Numbered from the stretch's first letter, positions 33,499 through 43,143 are shown. The stretch is 64,000 nucleotides of DNA from JAICTV01 sp035634055 (GCA_035634055.1 DASQDR010000127.1:1-64000); one strand, 5' to 3'. Notes: generated by a model not told the origin, from the letters alone. Translations and numbers: made by a program.

Positions 33499-36400
33499 TC
33501 ACGCCGCCGTGAAACCAACGCTGTCGAACGTCGCCGTGTTCAGCGTGCCAGGCACCTTGGAGCAGACGGCCAAGCCGATGTAGACGGTGGAGGTCATCGA
33601 GACGGTGCTGGTGCCCGCCTGCGTCCACGTCGTGCCGTTGCTGGAGATGAACGCGGTGATGGTGGCACCGCTGCGCACCAGCCGGAGCCAGTACGGGGCG
33701 GCGGCGCCGGCGGTGGTGGTGACGCTGCTGGAGCCGCCGGTGCTGGTCCGGCGGACGAAGCCGACGCCCTGCGTGGGGGTTACCACCAGCGCGGCGTGCT
33801 TGGAGTTCGCCGCGAGCGATTCACGGATCATCACGCCCGCCTTGGCGTAAGCGTTGGTGTTGGTGATGCCGGTGACGCGGGCGGTGAAGGTGCCGTCGCC
33901 GGTGATCTGCTGGTACATGAACTGGAAGCTGTCGGCGGCATTCCAGATGTCGCTGCCGGCGCCCTTGACAGTGTAGACGCCGCTGGCGAACGACGAGCTG
34001 CCGGCGGCGCCGACCGTGCCGATGTCGGCCGCCGCCCACGGCGCGGGCAGCGACGGGCCGGTGGGCGTGGTGGCGCTGGCGACGTTGGAATCGGCGGACG
34101 CGCCGGCGACGTTAGTCGCGCGCACGCGGTAGAAGTACTGCGTGCCCCCCGATAGCCCGAGCGAATTGCTGTAGCTGGTGGCGTTCTGCGCCGGCGTGGC
34201 GATCTGCGTCCATCCGGTGGCGCCGTCGAGGGAGCGCTCGATGATGAAGCCGGTCTCGTTGCTGGCGTTGTCGGCCCACGTCAGGTCGATCTGCGTGGAG
34301 GAGGCCGCCGTGGCGGCCAGGTTGGTCGGCGCGGCCGGCGGCACCTGCGCGGTGGTGGCGGTGGCGGTATTGGACGCCGCGGAATCGCCGCCCGCGCCCG
34401 TCGCCCGCACGCGGTAGGTGTAGGCCGTTCCGGGCACGGCGGACGTGTCGCTGTAGCCGGTCGCGCCGGCGGCGGTGGTGGTGACGGTGGTGAAGTTCAC
34501 GCCGTCGGTCGATCGCTCGACCTTGAAGCCGGTCTCGTCGCTGGAGGCATCGGTCCAGGTAAGGTCGACGCGCGTGGGCGAGATCGCCTGCGCGGCGAGC
34601 CCGGTCGGCGCGGCGGGCGCGGGGGCCGCGGCGCCGGTGATCGCCACATCGGACACCGTCGCGGTGTTCAACGCGGCGGTGTTCTTCGACGTAACCGCGA
34701 GGCCGACGAAGACGTTCGTGCCCATCGTGATGGTGGTGCTGCCGACGTTGGTCCAGGTCGTGCCGTTGCTCGACGTGAACGCGGTGATCGTGCTGCCCGC
34801 CCGCACCAGGCGCACCCAGTATGGGGCGGCGACGCCGGCGGTGGTGGTGACGCTGCTGGCGCCGCCGGTGGACGTGCGGCGGACGAAGCCGATCCCTTGC
34901 GTCGGGGTCATCAGCAGCGCGGCGTGCTTCGAGTTGGCGGCGAGCGATTCGCGGATCATCACGCCCGCCTTCGCGTACGAATTCGTATTAGTGATGCCGG
35001 TGACGCGGCCAGTGATCGAGCCGTCGCCGTTGAGCGGGAGGTAGGTGAAGTTGAAGGCGTCGGCGGCGTTCCAGATGTCGCTGCCCGCGCCCTTGATGGT
35101 GTAGACGCCGCCGGAGAACGTCGCGCCGCCGGCCGTGCCGACCGCGCCGATGTCGCCGTTGGCCCAGCCCGTCGGCAGCGCGTTGCTGAGCGTGGTCGCG
35201 CTGGCGACGTTGGAATCGCCCGACGGGCCGACGGCATTGGTCGCCCGCACGCGGTAGAAGTACTGCGTGCCGGCGGACAGGCCGGTCGTGTTGGCGAAGC
35301 TGGTGGCGTTCTGCGCGGCCGTGCCAACCTGCGCCCAGCCGGTCGCGCCGTCGGGCGAGCGCTCGATGATGAAGCCGGTCTCGTTGCCGGAGTTATCTGC
35401 CCACGTGAGGTTGATCTGCGGGGAGGAAACGGCCGTCGCGGACAGATTTGACGGCGCCGCGGGCGCCGTGGGCGCGGCCTGCGTGGTGGCGTTGGCGACA
35501 TTGGAATCGGCCGACGGGCCGACGCCGTTGGTCGCGCGGACGCGGTAGTAGTACTGCGTCCCCGCCGACAGGCCGGTGGAGTCGCTGTAGCTGGTGGCGT
35601 TCTGCGCTGGCGTGGCGATCACGCTCCAGCCGTCGGTGCCGTTGAGCGAGCGCTCGATCACGAAGCCGGTCTCGTTGCTCGAGTTGTCCGCCCACGTCAG
35701 GTCGATCTGGGCGTGCGAGGCGGCGGTGGCGACGAGGTTGCTCGGCGCGGCCGGCGCGGTCGGGACGGATTGCGTGGTGGCGTTGGCGACAGCCGTATAG
35801 GGGGAGTTCAGCCCGGCCTTGTAGGCGCGGACGCGGTAGTAGTATTTCGCGCCTCCCGACAGCGAAGCGGAATCGTTGTAGCCGGTGGCATTCGCGGCGG
35901 CGGTGCCGATCTCGGTCCAGCCGTCGGTGCCGTTGAGCGAGCGCTCGATCCTGAAGCCGTCCTCGTCGCTGGCGTTGTCGGTCCACGTGAGGTTGATCTG
36001 CGCGGTGCTCGCAGGGGTGGCCGCGAGCCCGCTGGGCGCGGCCGGCGCGACGGGCCCGCTCGGGCTGAGCAGGCGCGCGCCCGCCCAGTCGGCGTGGTCG
36101 AAGCTGGTGCCGTCGCCGGCGTCGGTGACGACCAGCCGGAGTTGCTGCGCCCCGGCGACGCTGACGTTGATCGTCTGCGTCGCGCTGGTCGCGCCCATCA
36201 CGGGGCTCTCGTAGATCTTCACGTTGTCCGCGAAGACCTGGAAGATCGCGGTGCCGCCGGTGGACTGGCGGTCATCGATGCCGATGTCGGAGACGAACGT
36301 GGCGTACTGCCCGCCGAGGTTGTAGAGGATCTCCGCGGCCGCGTGCGTGCCGAGCCCCTTTGCGTAGGTGACGCCGTTGAGCGTGATCACGCCGCCGTCG

Positions 36401-38586
36401 TTGGCGCCGCTGCCGCCGACGCTCATGTCCTTCTCGATCGGCCCCCAGCCGTTGGTTGGGGTTCCGAGCCACGGGAGGTCGCTCAGGTACGTGACGCCTG
36501 GCACCGGCGTGGTCACCTGCGCCTCGTTGGAATCCGCCGACTGCCCCGCCGCGCTGTTGGCGCGCACGCGGTAGAAGTACTGCGTGCCGGCGGCGACGGT
36601 GAGGTCGTCGTAGGTGGCGATGTTGCTGGCCGTGGTGCCGATCTGCGCCCAGGCGCCGGCGGCGCCGGTCTTGCGCTCGATGATGAAGCCGGTCTCGTTG
36701 GTCGAGTTGTCGGCCCAGCTCAGCGTCACCTTGGTCGGCTGCGGCGCGGTCGCCGCAAGGTTGGTCGGCGCGGCCGGGGGCTGCTGCACGCTGGTGGGCG
36801 TGAAGCGGAACCAGTTGAAGTTGCCGGTCGAGCCGCCGCTGGGGTTGCTGTCGAACGCGATGCGCAGCACGTGCACGCCGGCGGGCAGGTTGACGCCGGT
36901 CTTGGTGGTCGTCGTCCAGGTGGTCGATCCGCCGGTGCTGGGGACGCTGAGCGTGCCGGAGATGTTGGTGCCGTTCAGCTCCAGGTGATAATTTCCGCCC
37001 GCCCCGGACGAGGCGACGCGCGCGTTGAAGGTGTAGGTGCCGGCGGCGGTGACCCGGATGGTGTATTCCAGCCACTCGCCCGCCTTGACGCTGCCGACGT
37101 AGTGCCCGCCACCGGCGTCGGTGGTGGTGCCGATGTCGACGCTCTCGTAGTGGTGCAGGCTGCCGGTGGAGTTGCCGCCGGTGGTGTCGCTGTAGGCGAC
37201 GCCGGATCCGCCGTGGTCGTGGTCCTCGAACTGAATTGCGTGGCCGGTGACCGACGGCGTGCCCCACCATGCCCCTTGTCGCTCGACGACCGGCGCGGTG
37301 GCGAACGAGCCGACGCCGCTGATGTGGGCGCGGTTGCCGGCATTGCGCGTCAGGACGTCGTCTCCAGAGCCGAGCGGCCCGCCCCAGTCCCCGCCGGGGC
37401 CGTTGGACGCGCCCCACCAGTTGCCCGAGGCGACGAGCGGGCCGTCGAGCACGACCTTGGTCGGGTCGTCCGACGTGCCGGTGAGAAGCGCGGCGTCCTC
37501 CGCCCCGCCGTCCTCGCCGACGCGGAAAAAGTTGTTGTTCGTGATGCTGAAGTTGTAGTTGCTGCCCGAGCTGGCCTTGCGGTCGATGCGGATGGCGCGG
37601 GCGCCGCTGCCGTAGATGTTGTTTTGGCGGATGGTGACGTCGTGCATCCCGCCCTCGAAGCGGATGCCCGCGCTGGTGGTGTCCCACGCTTCCTGGAACC
37701 AGTTGCCGCTGATCGTCAGGTTGCTGGCGTTGAAGGCGAGCAGGTGCTTGCCGTTGTTGTCGAAGATGTTATTGGTGACCTGGATGTTGGTCTGGACCGA
37801 CGCCTGGCTCAGCGCCTCGAAGCCGACGGCCGGCTGCACCTGGAAGGTCGGGTCGAACCCCTTGTTCCCGACGAAGGCGTTCTGGTCGATGATGACGTTG
37901 CGCAGCGTGCCGCCGGAGATGCCGCCGTCGGTGTAGAGCGCGCGGCCGCTGTGAGGGCCCTCGTTGTTGTTGTTGCGGAACAGATTTCCCCGAATGACCA
38001 GCGGCGCGGTGGCGCTGCCGTTGGACATGTGCATGCCGGTGGCGTTGTTCTGAACGATGTTGTTGAGGAACTGCACGCCCGCCCGGTTGGGCGACATGTG
38101 CACGGCGGCGCCGTAGGTGCCGGTGGCGGTCTGGCCCTCGAAGGTGAAACCGTCGACGACGATGCCGTCGGCGTTGAGGTAGAACGACGTGCTGCGCGTG
38201 CCGGTGGCGTTAAGGTTGCCGTTGACCACCGACTCCGCCGCGCGGTCGGCGCGCGCGTTGGAGCGCCCGTCCACGCCCGCCTTGGCGCCCCGCAGCGTCA
38301 GCGGCTTGTAGATGTTGACCAGCTCGGAGTAAACGCCAGGATCGACGTTGATCACCGCGTTGGGCGCCGCGGCGTCCACGGCGGCCTGGATGGTCTGGAA
38401 GACCGCGGCGTTGCCGACGATGCGCGCCGCCATCAGCCAGCGCGGCTCGAGCCGCTCGGGCATCCCGCCCCAGCCGCGGGCGCGCTCATGCTTCTGCGCG
38501 CGATTCGACTTCACCCGATGCGACGACGACGACGACGACGACTGCGAACGCGGCGCGGCGTGACCGGCCCGGCGACCTTGAGACAT
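33499..38586 (-). CDS. Giant extracellular modular protein: beta-helix, CBM, NPCBM, six FN3 and two DUF1349-like domains
   Basis: This 1695-residue protein is predicted to be surface-exposed or secreted and to bind or process carbohydrate. It opens with a Ser/Arg-rich stretch and a LEPRWLM tag (46-52), an N-terminal motif seen in planctomycete giant proteins, instead of a classical signal peptide. Then: a right-handed parallel beta-helix (about 55-430; FQTIQAAVDAAAPNAVINVD); a CBM6-like module (about 450-598); FN3 (602-696); NPCBM-like (699-841; GWGPIEKDMSVGG); FN3 x3 (845-1132); DUF1349-like (1135-1318); FN3 x2 (1322-1507); DUF1349-like (1512-1695). GGAGGGAG lies before the ATG. The beta-helix may be a lyase or an adhesin; no catalytic residues could be assigned. 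It converges with pgm. Confidence 0.9.
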   Translation of the reverse strand: MSQGRRAGHAAPRSQSSSSSSSHRVKSNRAQKHERARGWGGMPERLEPRWLMAARIVGNAAVFQTIQAAVDAAAPNAVINVDPGVYSELVNIYKPLTLRGAKAGVDGRSNARADRAAESVVNGNLNATGTRSTSFYLNADGIVVDGFTFEGQTATGTYGAAVHMSPNRAGVQFLNNIVQNNATGMHMSNGSATAPLVIRGNLFRNNNNEGPHSGRALYTDGGISGGTLRNVIIDQNAFVGNKGFDPTFQVQPAVGFEALSQASVQTNIQVTNNIFDNNGKHLLAFNASNLTISGNWFQEAWDTTSAGIRFEGGMHDVTIRQNNIYGSGARAIRIDRKASSGSNYNFSITNNNFFRVGEDGGAEDAALLTGTSDDPTKVVLDGPLVASGNWWGASNGPGGDWGGPLGSGDDVLTRNAGNRAHISGVGSFATAPVVERQGAWWGTPSVTGHAIQFEDHDHGGSGVAYSDTTGGNSTGSLHHYESVDIGTTTDAGGGHYVGSVKAGEWLEYTIRVTAAGTYTFNARVASSGAGGNYHLELNGTNISGTLSVPSTGGSTTWTTTTKTGVNLPAGVHVLRIAFDSNPSGGSTGNFNWFRFTPTSVQQPPAAPTNLAATAPQPTKVTLSWADNSTNETGFIIERKTGAAGAWAQIGTTASNIATYDDLTVAAGTQYFYRVRANSAAGQSADSNEAQVTTPVPGVTYLSDLPWLGTPTNGWGPIEKDMSVGGSGANDGGVITLNGVTYAKGLGTHAAAEILYNLGGQYATFVSDIGIDDRQSTGGTAIFQVFADNVKIYESPVMGATSATQTINVSVAGAQQLRLVVTDAGDGTSFDHADWAGARLLSPSGPVAPAAPSGLAATPASTAQINLTWTDNASDEDGFRIERSLNGTDGWTEIGTAAANATGYNDSASLSGGAKYYYRVRAYKAGLNSPYTAVANATTQSVPTAPAAPSNLVATAASHAQIDLTWADNSSNETGFVIERSLNGTDGWSVIATPAQNATSYSDSTGLSAGTQYYYRVRATNGVGPSADSNVANATTQAAPTAPAAPSNLSATAVSSPQINLTWADNSGNETGFIIERSPDGATGWAQVGTAAQNATSFANTTGLSAGTQYFYRVRATNAVGPSGDSNVASATTLSNALPTGWANGDIGAVGTAGGATFSGGVYTIKGAGSDIWNAADAFNFTYLPLNGDGSITGRVTGITNTNSYAKAGVMIRESLAANSKHAALLMTPTQGIGFVRRTSTGGASSVTTTAGVAAPYWVRLVRAGSTITAFTSSNGTTWTNVGSTTITMGTNVFVGLAVTSKNTAALNTATVSDVAITGAAAPAPAAPTGLAAQAISPTRVDLTWTDASSDETGFKVERSTDGVNFTTVTTTAAGATGYSDTSAVPGTAYTYRVRATGAGGDSAASNTATATTAQVPPAAPTNLAATAASSTQIDLTWADNASNETGFIIERSLDGATGWTQIATPAQNATSYSNSLGLSGGTQYFYRVRATNVAGASADSNVASATTPTGPSLPAPWAAADIGTVGAAGSSSFASGVYTVKGAGSDIWNAADSFQFMYQQITGDGTFTARVTGITNTNAYAKAGVMIRESLAANSKHAALVVTPTQGVGFVRRTSTGGSSSVTTTAGAAAPYWLRLVRSGATITAFISSNGTTWTQAGTSTVSMTSTVYIGLAVCSKVPGTLNTATFDSVGFTAA
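33502..34050 (-). repeat. DUF1349-like module, copy 2 (C-terminal)
   Basis: This module is nearly identical at protein level to the copy at about 34630-35180. Both share GAGSDIWNAAD, VTGITNTN(S/A)YAKAGVMIRE and VGFVRRTSTGG. Long stretches of matching DNA point to a recent internal duplication with the flanking FN3 units. Confidence 0.85.
34630..35180 (-). repeat. DUF1349-like module, copy 1
   Basis: This is the partner of the C-terminal module. It begins LPTGWANGDIGAVG and ends TVSDVAITGAAAP. FN3 units 5 and 6 separate the two copies. Confidence 0.85.
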
Positions 38587-38775
38587 ACAGCTCCCTCCGG
38601 CGGCCTCGCGATCTCCCTGGCCTGGCGTGCAATCCGTTAATTCGTGCTGGCAAACCCGCGCGACAACCACAGCCACGTCGCGAGGAACGCTTTCGAGAAC
38701 AAGACTCCCGGCCGACACGCGGGACGCGCCACAAGGGGGAACGGGCGCGCCCGGAATCACCCACGCCGGGAGGCG

Positions 38776-38792
38776 ACCGCTAACATAGCGGT
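38776..38792. other. Small palindrome upstream of the giant gene
   Basis: ACCGCTA and TAGCGGT are separated by ACA (38776-38792), a perfect 7-bp inverted repeat about 190 bases before the giant gene's ATG. It could be an operator or a small hairpin. The gap 38587-39109 shows no gene. Confidence 0.35.
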
Positions 38793-38898
38793 GCTGGCCC
38801 GCCGAGGCAACGATTTATTCATGCTCCGGCGCCCGCGCGTTAGACTTTACCCAGCTTGAACAAACGAGTTGCGCGAGACACAGATTGGGGGCGCGGGC

Positions 38899-38977
38899 GA
38901 GGCTTGGGGATTGAAGATTGAAGACTTGAACGGCGCCAACCGGCGCCGTTCAAGTTCCAATGCTCAATCCTCATCCT
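38899..38977. repeat. Inverted-repeat cassette, TTGAACGGC family
   Basis: The core is a perfect 13-bp stem CTTGAACGGCGCC / GGCGCCGTTCAAG (38925-38937 and 38942-38954) with loop AACC. It is extended by GGATTGAAGATTGAAGA on the left and TTCCAATGCTCAATCCTC on the right. It lies between divergent genes and shares its inner sequence with the cassette at 25584-25638. Confidence 0.9.
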
Positions 38978-39109
38978 CTCCCATCTGCGGCCAACACCTC
39001 TTCTCCGCCGGCCGGGCAATCCGCACGTTGGGTGGCCCGAGCGGCGGAGATAGAATCCGCCGCGGACGGGGGCGCGCGGCCGGAGCGGCGCCGGCATGGA
39101 GTTCATGTT

Positions 39110-39955
39110 GTGATCGAGCCGCTGCTCAGCGACGACGAATTCATCGCAGACGTTCTGGCCACCCGCGGGTCGCCGAGCCTGCACATCTGGTGGCTCGGGC
39201 AGAGCGGCTTTCTCCTGACCGACGGCTTCACCTTCGTGCTGCTCGACCCGTACCTGTCGGACTCGCTGACCGAGAAGCACGCCGGCACCGACCGGCCGCG
39301 CGTGCGCATGACCCGTCGGGTGATCGACCCGGCCCGCCTCGGCTTCGTGTCGATCGTCGCCGCCACGCACGACCACGGCGACCACTTCGACGCCGACACG
39401 GTTCGCCCGATCTTGCAAGCCAACCCGGAGCTAATCGTGGTGGTACCCGAGCCCTTCCGCGCCGCCGCGGCCGGGCGGCTGGGCGTCGAGGCGTCGCGGC
39501 TCAAGGGCGTCACCGAGGGGCACGCGTACATCACGCACGACATCGCGTTCCACGGCGTCCCCGCCGCACACGAGAGCATCGAGCGCGACGCCCACGGGCA
39601 CTCCCGCTACCTCGGGTACGTGCTGACGGTCGGCCCCTACACGGTTTACCACAGCGGCGACACCGTCTGGTACGACGGCATGGTCGACCTGCTGCGGCCG
39701 ATGCACGTGGACTTCGCCCTGCTGCCGATCAACGGTCGCGACCCGAGCCGCGGCGTCGCCGGAAACCTCAACGGGCAGGAGGCGGCGCACCTGGCGAAGC
39801 AGATTGGCGCGTGGGTGGTCATCCCGTGCCACTACGAGATGTTCGACTTCAACACCGCCTCGACCGACGCCTTTCGCGGCGAGTGCGAGCGACTCGGGCA
39901 GCGCTACCGGATCCTGCGCGCGGGGCAACGGTTCGATAGTCGCGAGGTCCGCTAA
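39110..39955 (+). CDS. MBL-fold metal-dependent hydrolase, UlaG-like
   Basis: This metallo-beta-lactamase-fold hydrolase is of the type that includes L-ascorbate-6-P lactonase. The 281-residue protein from a GTG start (GGAG 9 bases upstream) contains WWLGQSGFLLTDG, the metal motif ATHDHGDHFD, GYVLTVGPYTVYHSGDT and PINGRDPSRGVAGNLNGQEAAHLAKQIGA...CHYEMFDFN, all typical of UlaG relatives. It runs in the same direction as the Gfo/Idh/MocA oxidoreductase 97 bases downstream, so both may act in sugar or sugar-acid breakdown. The upstream in-frame ATG reads through the repeat cassette and is rejected. Confidence 0.87.
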   Translation: MIEPLLSDDEFIADVLATRGSPSLHIWWLGQSGFLLTDGFTFVLLDPYLSDSLTEKHAGTDRPRVRMTRRVIDPARLGFVSIVAATHDHGDHFDADTVRPILQANPELIVVVPEPFRAAAAGRLGVEASRLKGVTEGHAYITHDIAFHGVPAAHESIERDAHGHSRYLGYVLTVGPYTVYHSGDTVWYDGMVDLLRPMHVDFALLPINGRDPSRGVAGNLNGQEAAHLAKQIGAWVVIPCHYEMFDFNTASTDAFRGECERLGQRYRILRAGQRFDSREVR

Positions 39956-40052
39956 CGCGCGCGCACGCGCAGGCGCCGATCCGCGGTTGGTTACGTTCCC
40001 GCGTCAACCGCGCGGGCACCCGCGGGATGCACCCTCAGCACCAGTAGGACCG

Positions 40053-41159
40053 ATGCCAAAGAACTACGGCTTGGCGGACGATATCGAGCTGGCGGAGATT
40101 CCGGCGCCCGAGCTTCCCTACCGCCCGCGGCCGCCGCGGAGTTACAGCCCGCCGATCGGATTGATCGGCTGCGGCGGGATCAGCCAAGCGCACCTGCGCG
40201 CGTACCAGGCGGCCGGCTACCGCGTGGTCGCGCTGTGCGACTGCGACGCCGCGCGCGCCGAGTCGCGCCGCGCGGAGTTCTATCCCGATGCGAAGGTCTA
40301 CACCGACCCGGCCGAACTGCTGCGGCGCGACGACCTCGAGGTGATCGACATCGCCACGCACCCGCGCGAGCGCGAGCACCTCATCCCGCTGGCCCTGGAC
40401 GCGCGCAAGCACGTGCTCAGCCAGAAGCCGTTCGTGCTCGACCTGGACGTCGGCCAGCGCCTGTGCGACCTGGCGGACGCGCGCGGCGTGCGGCTGGCGG
40501 TCAACCAGAACGCGCGCTGGTCGCCGCACGTCGCCTACGCGCGGCTGGCGATCGAGGGCGGCCTCGTCGGCTCCGTGCTCGGCGCGCACCTGCACTGCCA
40601 CTGGAACCACGACTGGATCGCGGGCCTGCCGTTCGACGGCATCCACCACATCATCCTCTATGACTACGCGATCCACTGGTTTGACGCCGTCCACTGCTTC
40701 ATGCGCGGTCGGCAGGCGGAGCGGGTGACCGCCTCCGTCCGCCGCGCCCAGGGTCAATCCGCGCGCCCGCCGCTGCTGGCACAGGTGATGATCGACTACG
40801 CCGACGCGCAGGCGACGCTGGTGTTCGACGGTTTCACGCCCGTCGGCATGCACGACGCGATCTTCATCGCCGCCACCGACGGCGCCATCGACATCCGCGG
40901 GCGGGAGATCAACGCCCACACTGTCACGCTTTACAACCGCGACGGCTACGCCACGCCCGATCTGGAAGGCAGTTGGTTCCGCGAGGGGTTCCTGGGCACG
41001 ATGTCCGAGCTGCTGTGCGCGATCGACGAGAACCGCCGACCGTACAACGACGCGCGCGACACGCTGGACGGCTTGGCCATGTGCTTCGCCGCCGTCGCCA
41101 GTGCTGACACCGGTCAACCCCAAGTCCCCGGCGCCGTTCGCCGCCTGCCGGAAAGGTGA
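40053..41159 (+). CDS. Gfo/Idh/MocA family NAD(P)-dependent oxidoreductase
   Basis: This enzyme oxidises or reduces a sugar or inositol-like substrate. The 368-residue protein has an N-terminal Rossmann motif GLIGCGGISQAHLRAYQAAG and VIDIATHPREREHLIPLALDARKHVLSQKP, where the lysine of the QKP motif corresponds to the usual EKP. The C-terminal alpha/beta domain includes GIHHIILYDYAIHWFDA. AGG lies before the ATG. The stop codon overlaps the left arm of the next repeat cassette. The substrate is unknown. Confidence 0.92.
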   Translation: MPKNYGLADDIELAEIPAPELPYRPRPPRSYSPPIGLIGCGGISQAHLRAYQAAGYRVVALCDCDAARAESRRAEFYPDAKVYTDPAELLRRDDLEVIDIATHPREREHLIPLALDARKHVLSQKPFVLDLDVGQRLCDLADARGVRLAVNQNARWSPHVAYARLAIEGGLVGSVLGAHLHCHWNHDWIAGLPFDGIHHIILYDYAIHWFDAVHCFMRGRQAERVTASVRRAQGQSARPPLLAQVMIDYADAQATLVFDGFTPVGMHDAIFIAATDGAIDIRGREINAHTVTLYNRDGYATPDLEGSWFREGFLGTMSELLCAIDENRRPYNDARDTLDGLAMCFAAVASADTGQPQVPGAVRRLPER

Positions 41160-41268
41160 TGAAACCGCGGATGAACGCGGATGAACGCAGATAAGCGAAG
41201 AGGCTGAGGCAGTGAACCTTATCGGTGCTTCGGATCCGCGTTCATCCGCGTTCATCCGCGGTTTCATC
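41158..41268. repeat. Inverted-repeat cassette, CGCGGATGAA family, overlapping a stop codon
   Basis: The 35-base arms (41158-41192 and 41234-41268) match with one mismatch. Each begins or ends with GATGAAACCGCGG and carries tandem ATGAACGCGG units. The 41-base spacer includes GAGGCAGTGAACC. The left arm starts inside the oxidoreductase stop codon. This is the cleanest cassette in the window. Confidence 0.95.
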
Positions 41269-41312
41269 GCTCTCGTTTGACGCCACGCGCGGCCCGGCAT
41301 ATTGATCCGGGC

Positions 41313-42290
41313 ATGATCTTGGCCGGCGACATTGGCGGCACGAACAGCCGCCTGGCGATCTACGACGCGGAGCTGAACAAGCGGCACGAGGCGGTGACCA
41401 AGAACCAGGGGCGGGCAGGCCTCAGCGGGATCGTGCGCGAGTTCCTCGCCGCCGCGCCGGCCGAGTTGCGCCGGATCGACCGCGCCTGCTTCGGCGTCGC
41501 CGGGCCGGTCGCTAACGGGCGCGTCACCCCCACCAACCTCACCTGGCACCTCGACGAGCGAACGCTCTCGGCGGAGCTGGGCGTGCCGAAGGTCGCACTG
41601 ATCAACGACCTGGTCGCTCACGCCGAGGGGATCGAGGTGCTCAAGCCGCAGCACTTCCTGACGATCCACGCCGGCGAGCCGGTCGCCCGAGGGAACCGCG
41701 CTGTCATCGCCGCCGGCACCGGGCTCGGTGAGGCGGGGCTGGTGTGGGAGCCAGGCATCAGCGGCTACCGCGCGTTCGCCTCCGAGGGCGGCCACGCCGA
41801 CTTCTGCCCGCGCACCGACCGCGATGTCGCCCTGCTCCGCTACGTCCAGCAGACCAAGGGGCTGGCCACGTGGGAGCGCGTGCTTTCGGGGCCGGGGTTG
41901 CGGCGGATTTACGATTTCCTGATCACGCCGGCGCAGCTCGGCCCGTCGGCGGCGATGCCTGGTCCGGACCCGACGCCGGAGGCCATCGCCGCCGCCGCCG
42001 CCGACCGCTCCAGCCGCGCGGCCGTCGAGGCGATGGAAACGTTCGTCCGCTTCTACGGCTCTGAGAGCGGCAACCTCGCGCTGAAGCTGCTGGCCAACGG
42101 CGGCATTTACCTTAGCGGCGGCATCGCCATCGGCATCGTCGAGCAGCTCCGCTCGCCGCTGTTCCTCGACGCTTTGCACGATAAGGGCCCGGACAAGCTC
42201 CGCGCGGTGATCGCCAAAATGCCGGTCTACCTGGTCACGTACGAAAAATGCGCCCTCGCCGGCGCCGCCAACTTCGCGCGACGGTTATGA
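41313..42290 (+). CDS. glk: Glucokinase (Glk family)
   Basis: This enzyme phosphorylates glucose to glucose-6-P using ATP. The 325-residue protein contains the phosphate-1 motif LAGDIGGTNSRLAIYD, ALINDLVAHAEGI with the catalytic Asp, AAGTGLGEAGLV, SEGGHADFCPR, LSGPGLRRIYDFL and IYLSGGIAIGI. It is of the non-ROK bacterial glucokinase type. It fits with pgi and pgm in glucose use. The start is ATG at MILAGDIGG, with no strong ribosome site. Confidence 0.95.
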   Translation: MILAGDIGGTNSRLAIYDAELNKRHEAVTKNQGRAGLSGIVREFLAAAPAELRRIDRACFGVAGPVANGRVTPTNLTWHLDERTLSAELGVPKVALINDLVAHAEGIEVLKPQHFLTIHAGEPVARGNRAVIAAGTGLGEAGLVWEPGISGYRAFASEGGHADFCPRTDRDVALLRYVQQTKGLATWERVLSGPGLRRIYDFLITPAQLGPSAAMPGPDPTPEAIAAAAADRSSRAAVEAMETFVRFYGSESGNLALKLLANGGIYLSGGIAIGIVEQLRSPLFLDALHDKGPDKLRAVIAKMPVYLVTYEKCALAGAANFARRL

Positions 42291-42315
42291 ATCGCTGGCC
42301 CGCGGGCGCGCGGCC

Positions 42316-43131
42316 TCACTTGATCGTCCCGATCGCCGCCGTCCAGTGGGCGACGTCCTCGGCCTTCATCGGCCCGCCGTGCTGCTCGAGGCGGGCGTCG
42401 GCGTAGTCGCGGTCCTGGAGGTCCATCAGGTACTGCTCGCGGGAGATGAACGTCCCGCGGAGGATCTTGTCCGCCGCGGGCGGCTCGGCGCGGACGCGTC
42501 GGTAAAGCTCGTCCATCACCTCGCCCGGCACGCGGTCCTTCTCGCGCGGGTAGATGTAGGTGAAAAGAATCAGGTGGGCCAGCAGCACCTGGCTATGGCC
42601 CTGGAAGTTCCTGATCAGCCGGGGCCAATCCAGTGTCGGGCCCTGCTGGTAGAGCACGTGGGCGATGTCCGCCCCGTCGAAGCGCTCGCGTTCCTGCACG
42701 AACGCCTTGGTGCGAATGACCTCCTCCGGCGGGATCAGCCGAGCGGGCTTGTCTAGGGCCACCCCATCCACGGCATGCTCGAACCATTCGTCCGTCACGT
42801 CGCACAACCCGTTGCCGGAGCTGAAGATAACATCGACAAAGTCCTCGCTCTTGGGACGGAACGCCTTGCCGAGCCAGTGGGGGAACACCAGTTCGGTGCG
42901 GTATCCCGCCCGCTCGAACGCCTGTAAGGCTCGCTGGGAGTCAGCTTTGCGCACGAAGACGTCGAAGTCCTTGGTATGACGGACGATGCCGGCGTAGTGG
43001 GCGAGGCAATAGGCCCCCCCGACGAGGTAGCCGACGCCGGCCTCATCCAGGATCTTCATTGAATCGAGGTAAAACTGCCGCGTCCGCGGGTCGAGTTGCT
43101 CCGGGGAAGAGATCGACTGCTGCATATGCAT
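42316..43131 (-). CDS. Nucleotidyltransferase-fold protein
   Basis: The 271-residue protein looks like a stand-alone nucleotidyltransferase of the AbiEii/DUF6036/MNT-like kind. GVGYLVGGAYCLAHYAGIVRHTKDFDVFV (about 32-60) holds the GG and DxD hallmarks. PKSEDFVDVIFSSGNG may hold the third acidic residue, and LIPPEEVIRTKAFVQERERFDGADIAHVL follows, as in that group. Such proteins occur as toxins or in antiphage systems, but also as housekeeping enzymes. It is divergent from a metallophosphoesterase across a 99-base gap that holds an 18-bp inverted repeat. A toxin role is only a hypothesis. Confidence 0.8.
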   Translation of the reverse strand: MHMQQSISSPEQLDPRTRQFYLDSMKILDEAGVGYLVGGAYCLAHYAGIVRHTKDFDVFVRKADSQRALQAFERAGYRTELVFPHWLGKAFRPKSEDFVDVIFSSGNGLCDVTDEWFEHAVDGVALDKPARLIPPEEVIRTKAFVQERERFDGADIAHVLYQQGPTLDWPRLIRNFQGHSQVLLAHLILFTYIYPREKDRVPGEVMDELYRRVRAEPPAADKILRGTFISREQYLMDLQDRDYADARLEQHGGPMKAEDVAHWTAAIGTIK

Positions 43132-43143
43132 GGCCCTGAAGTT

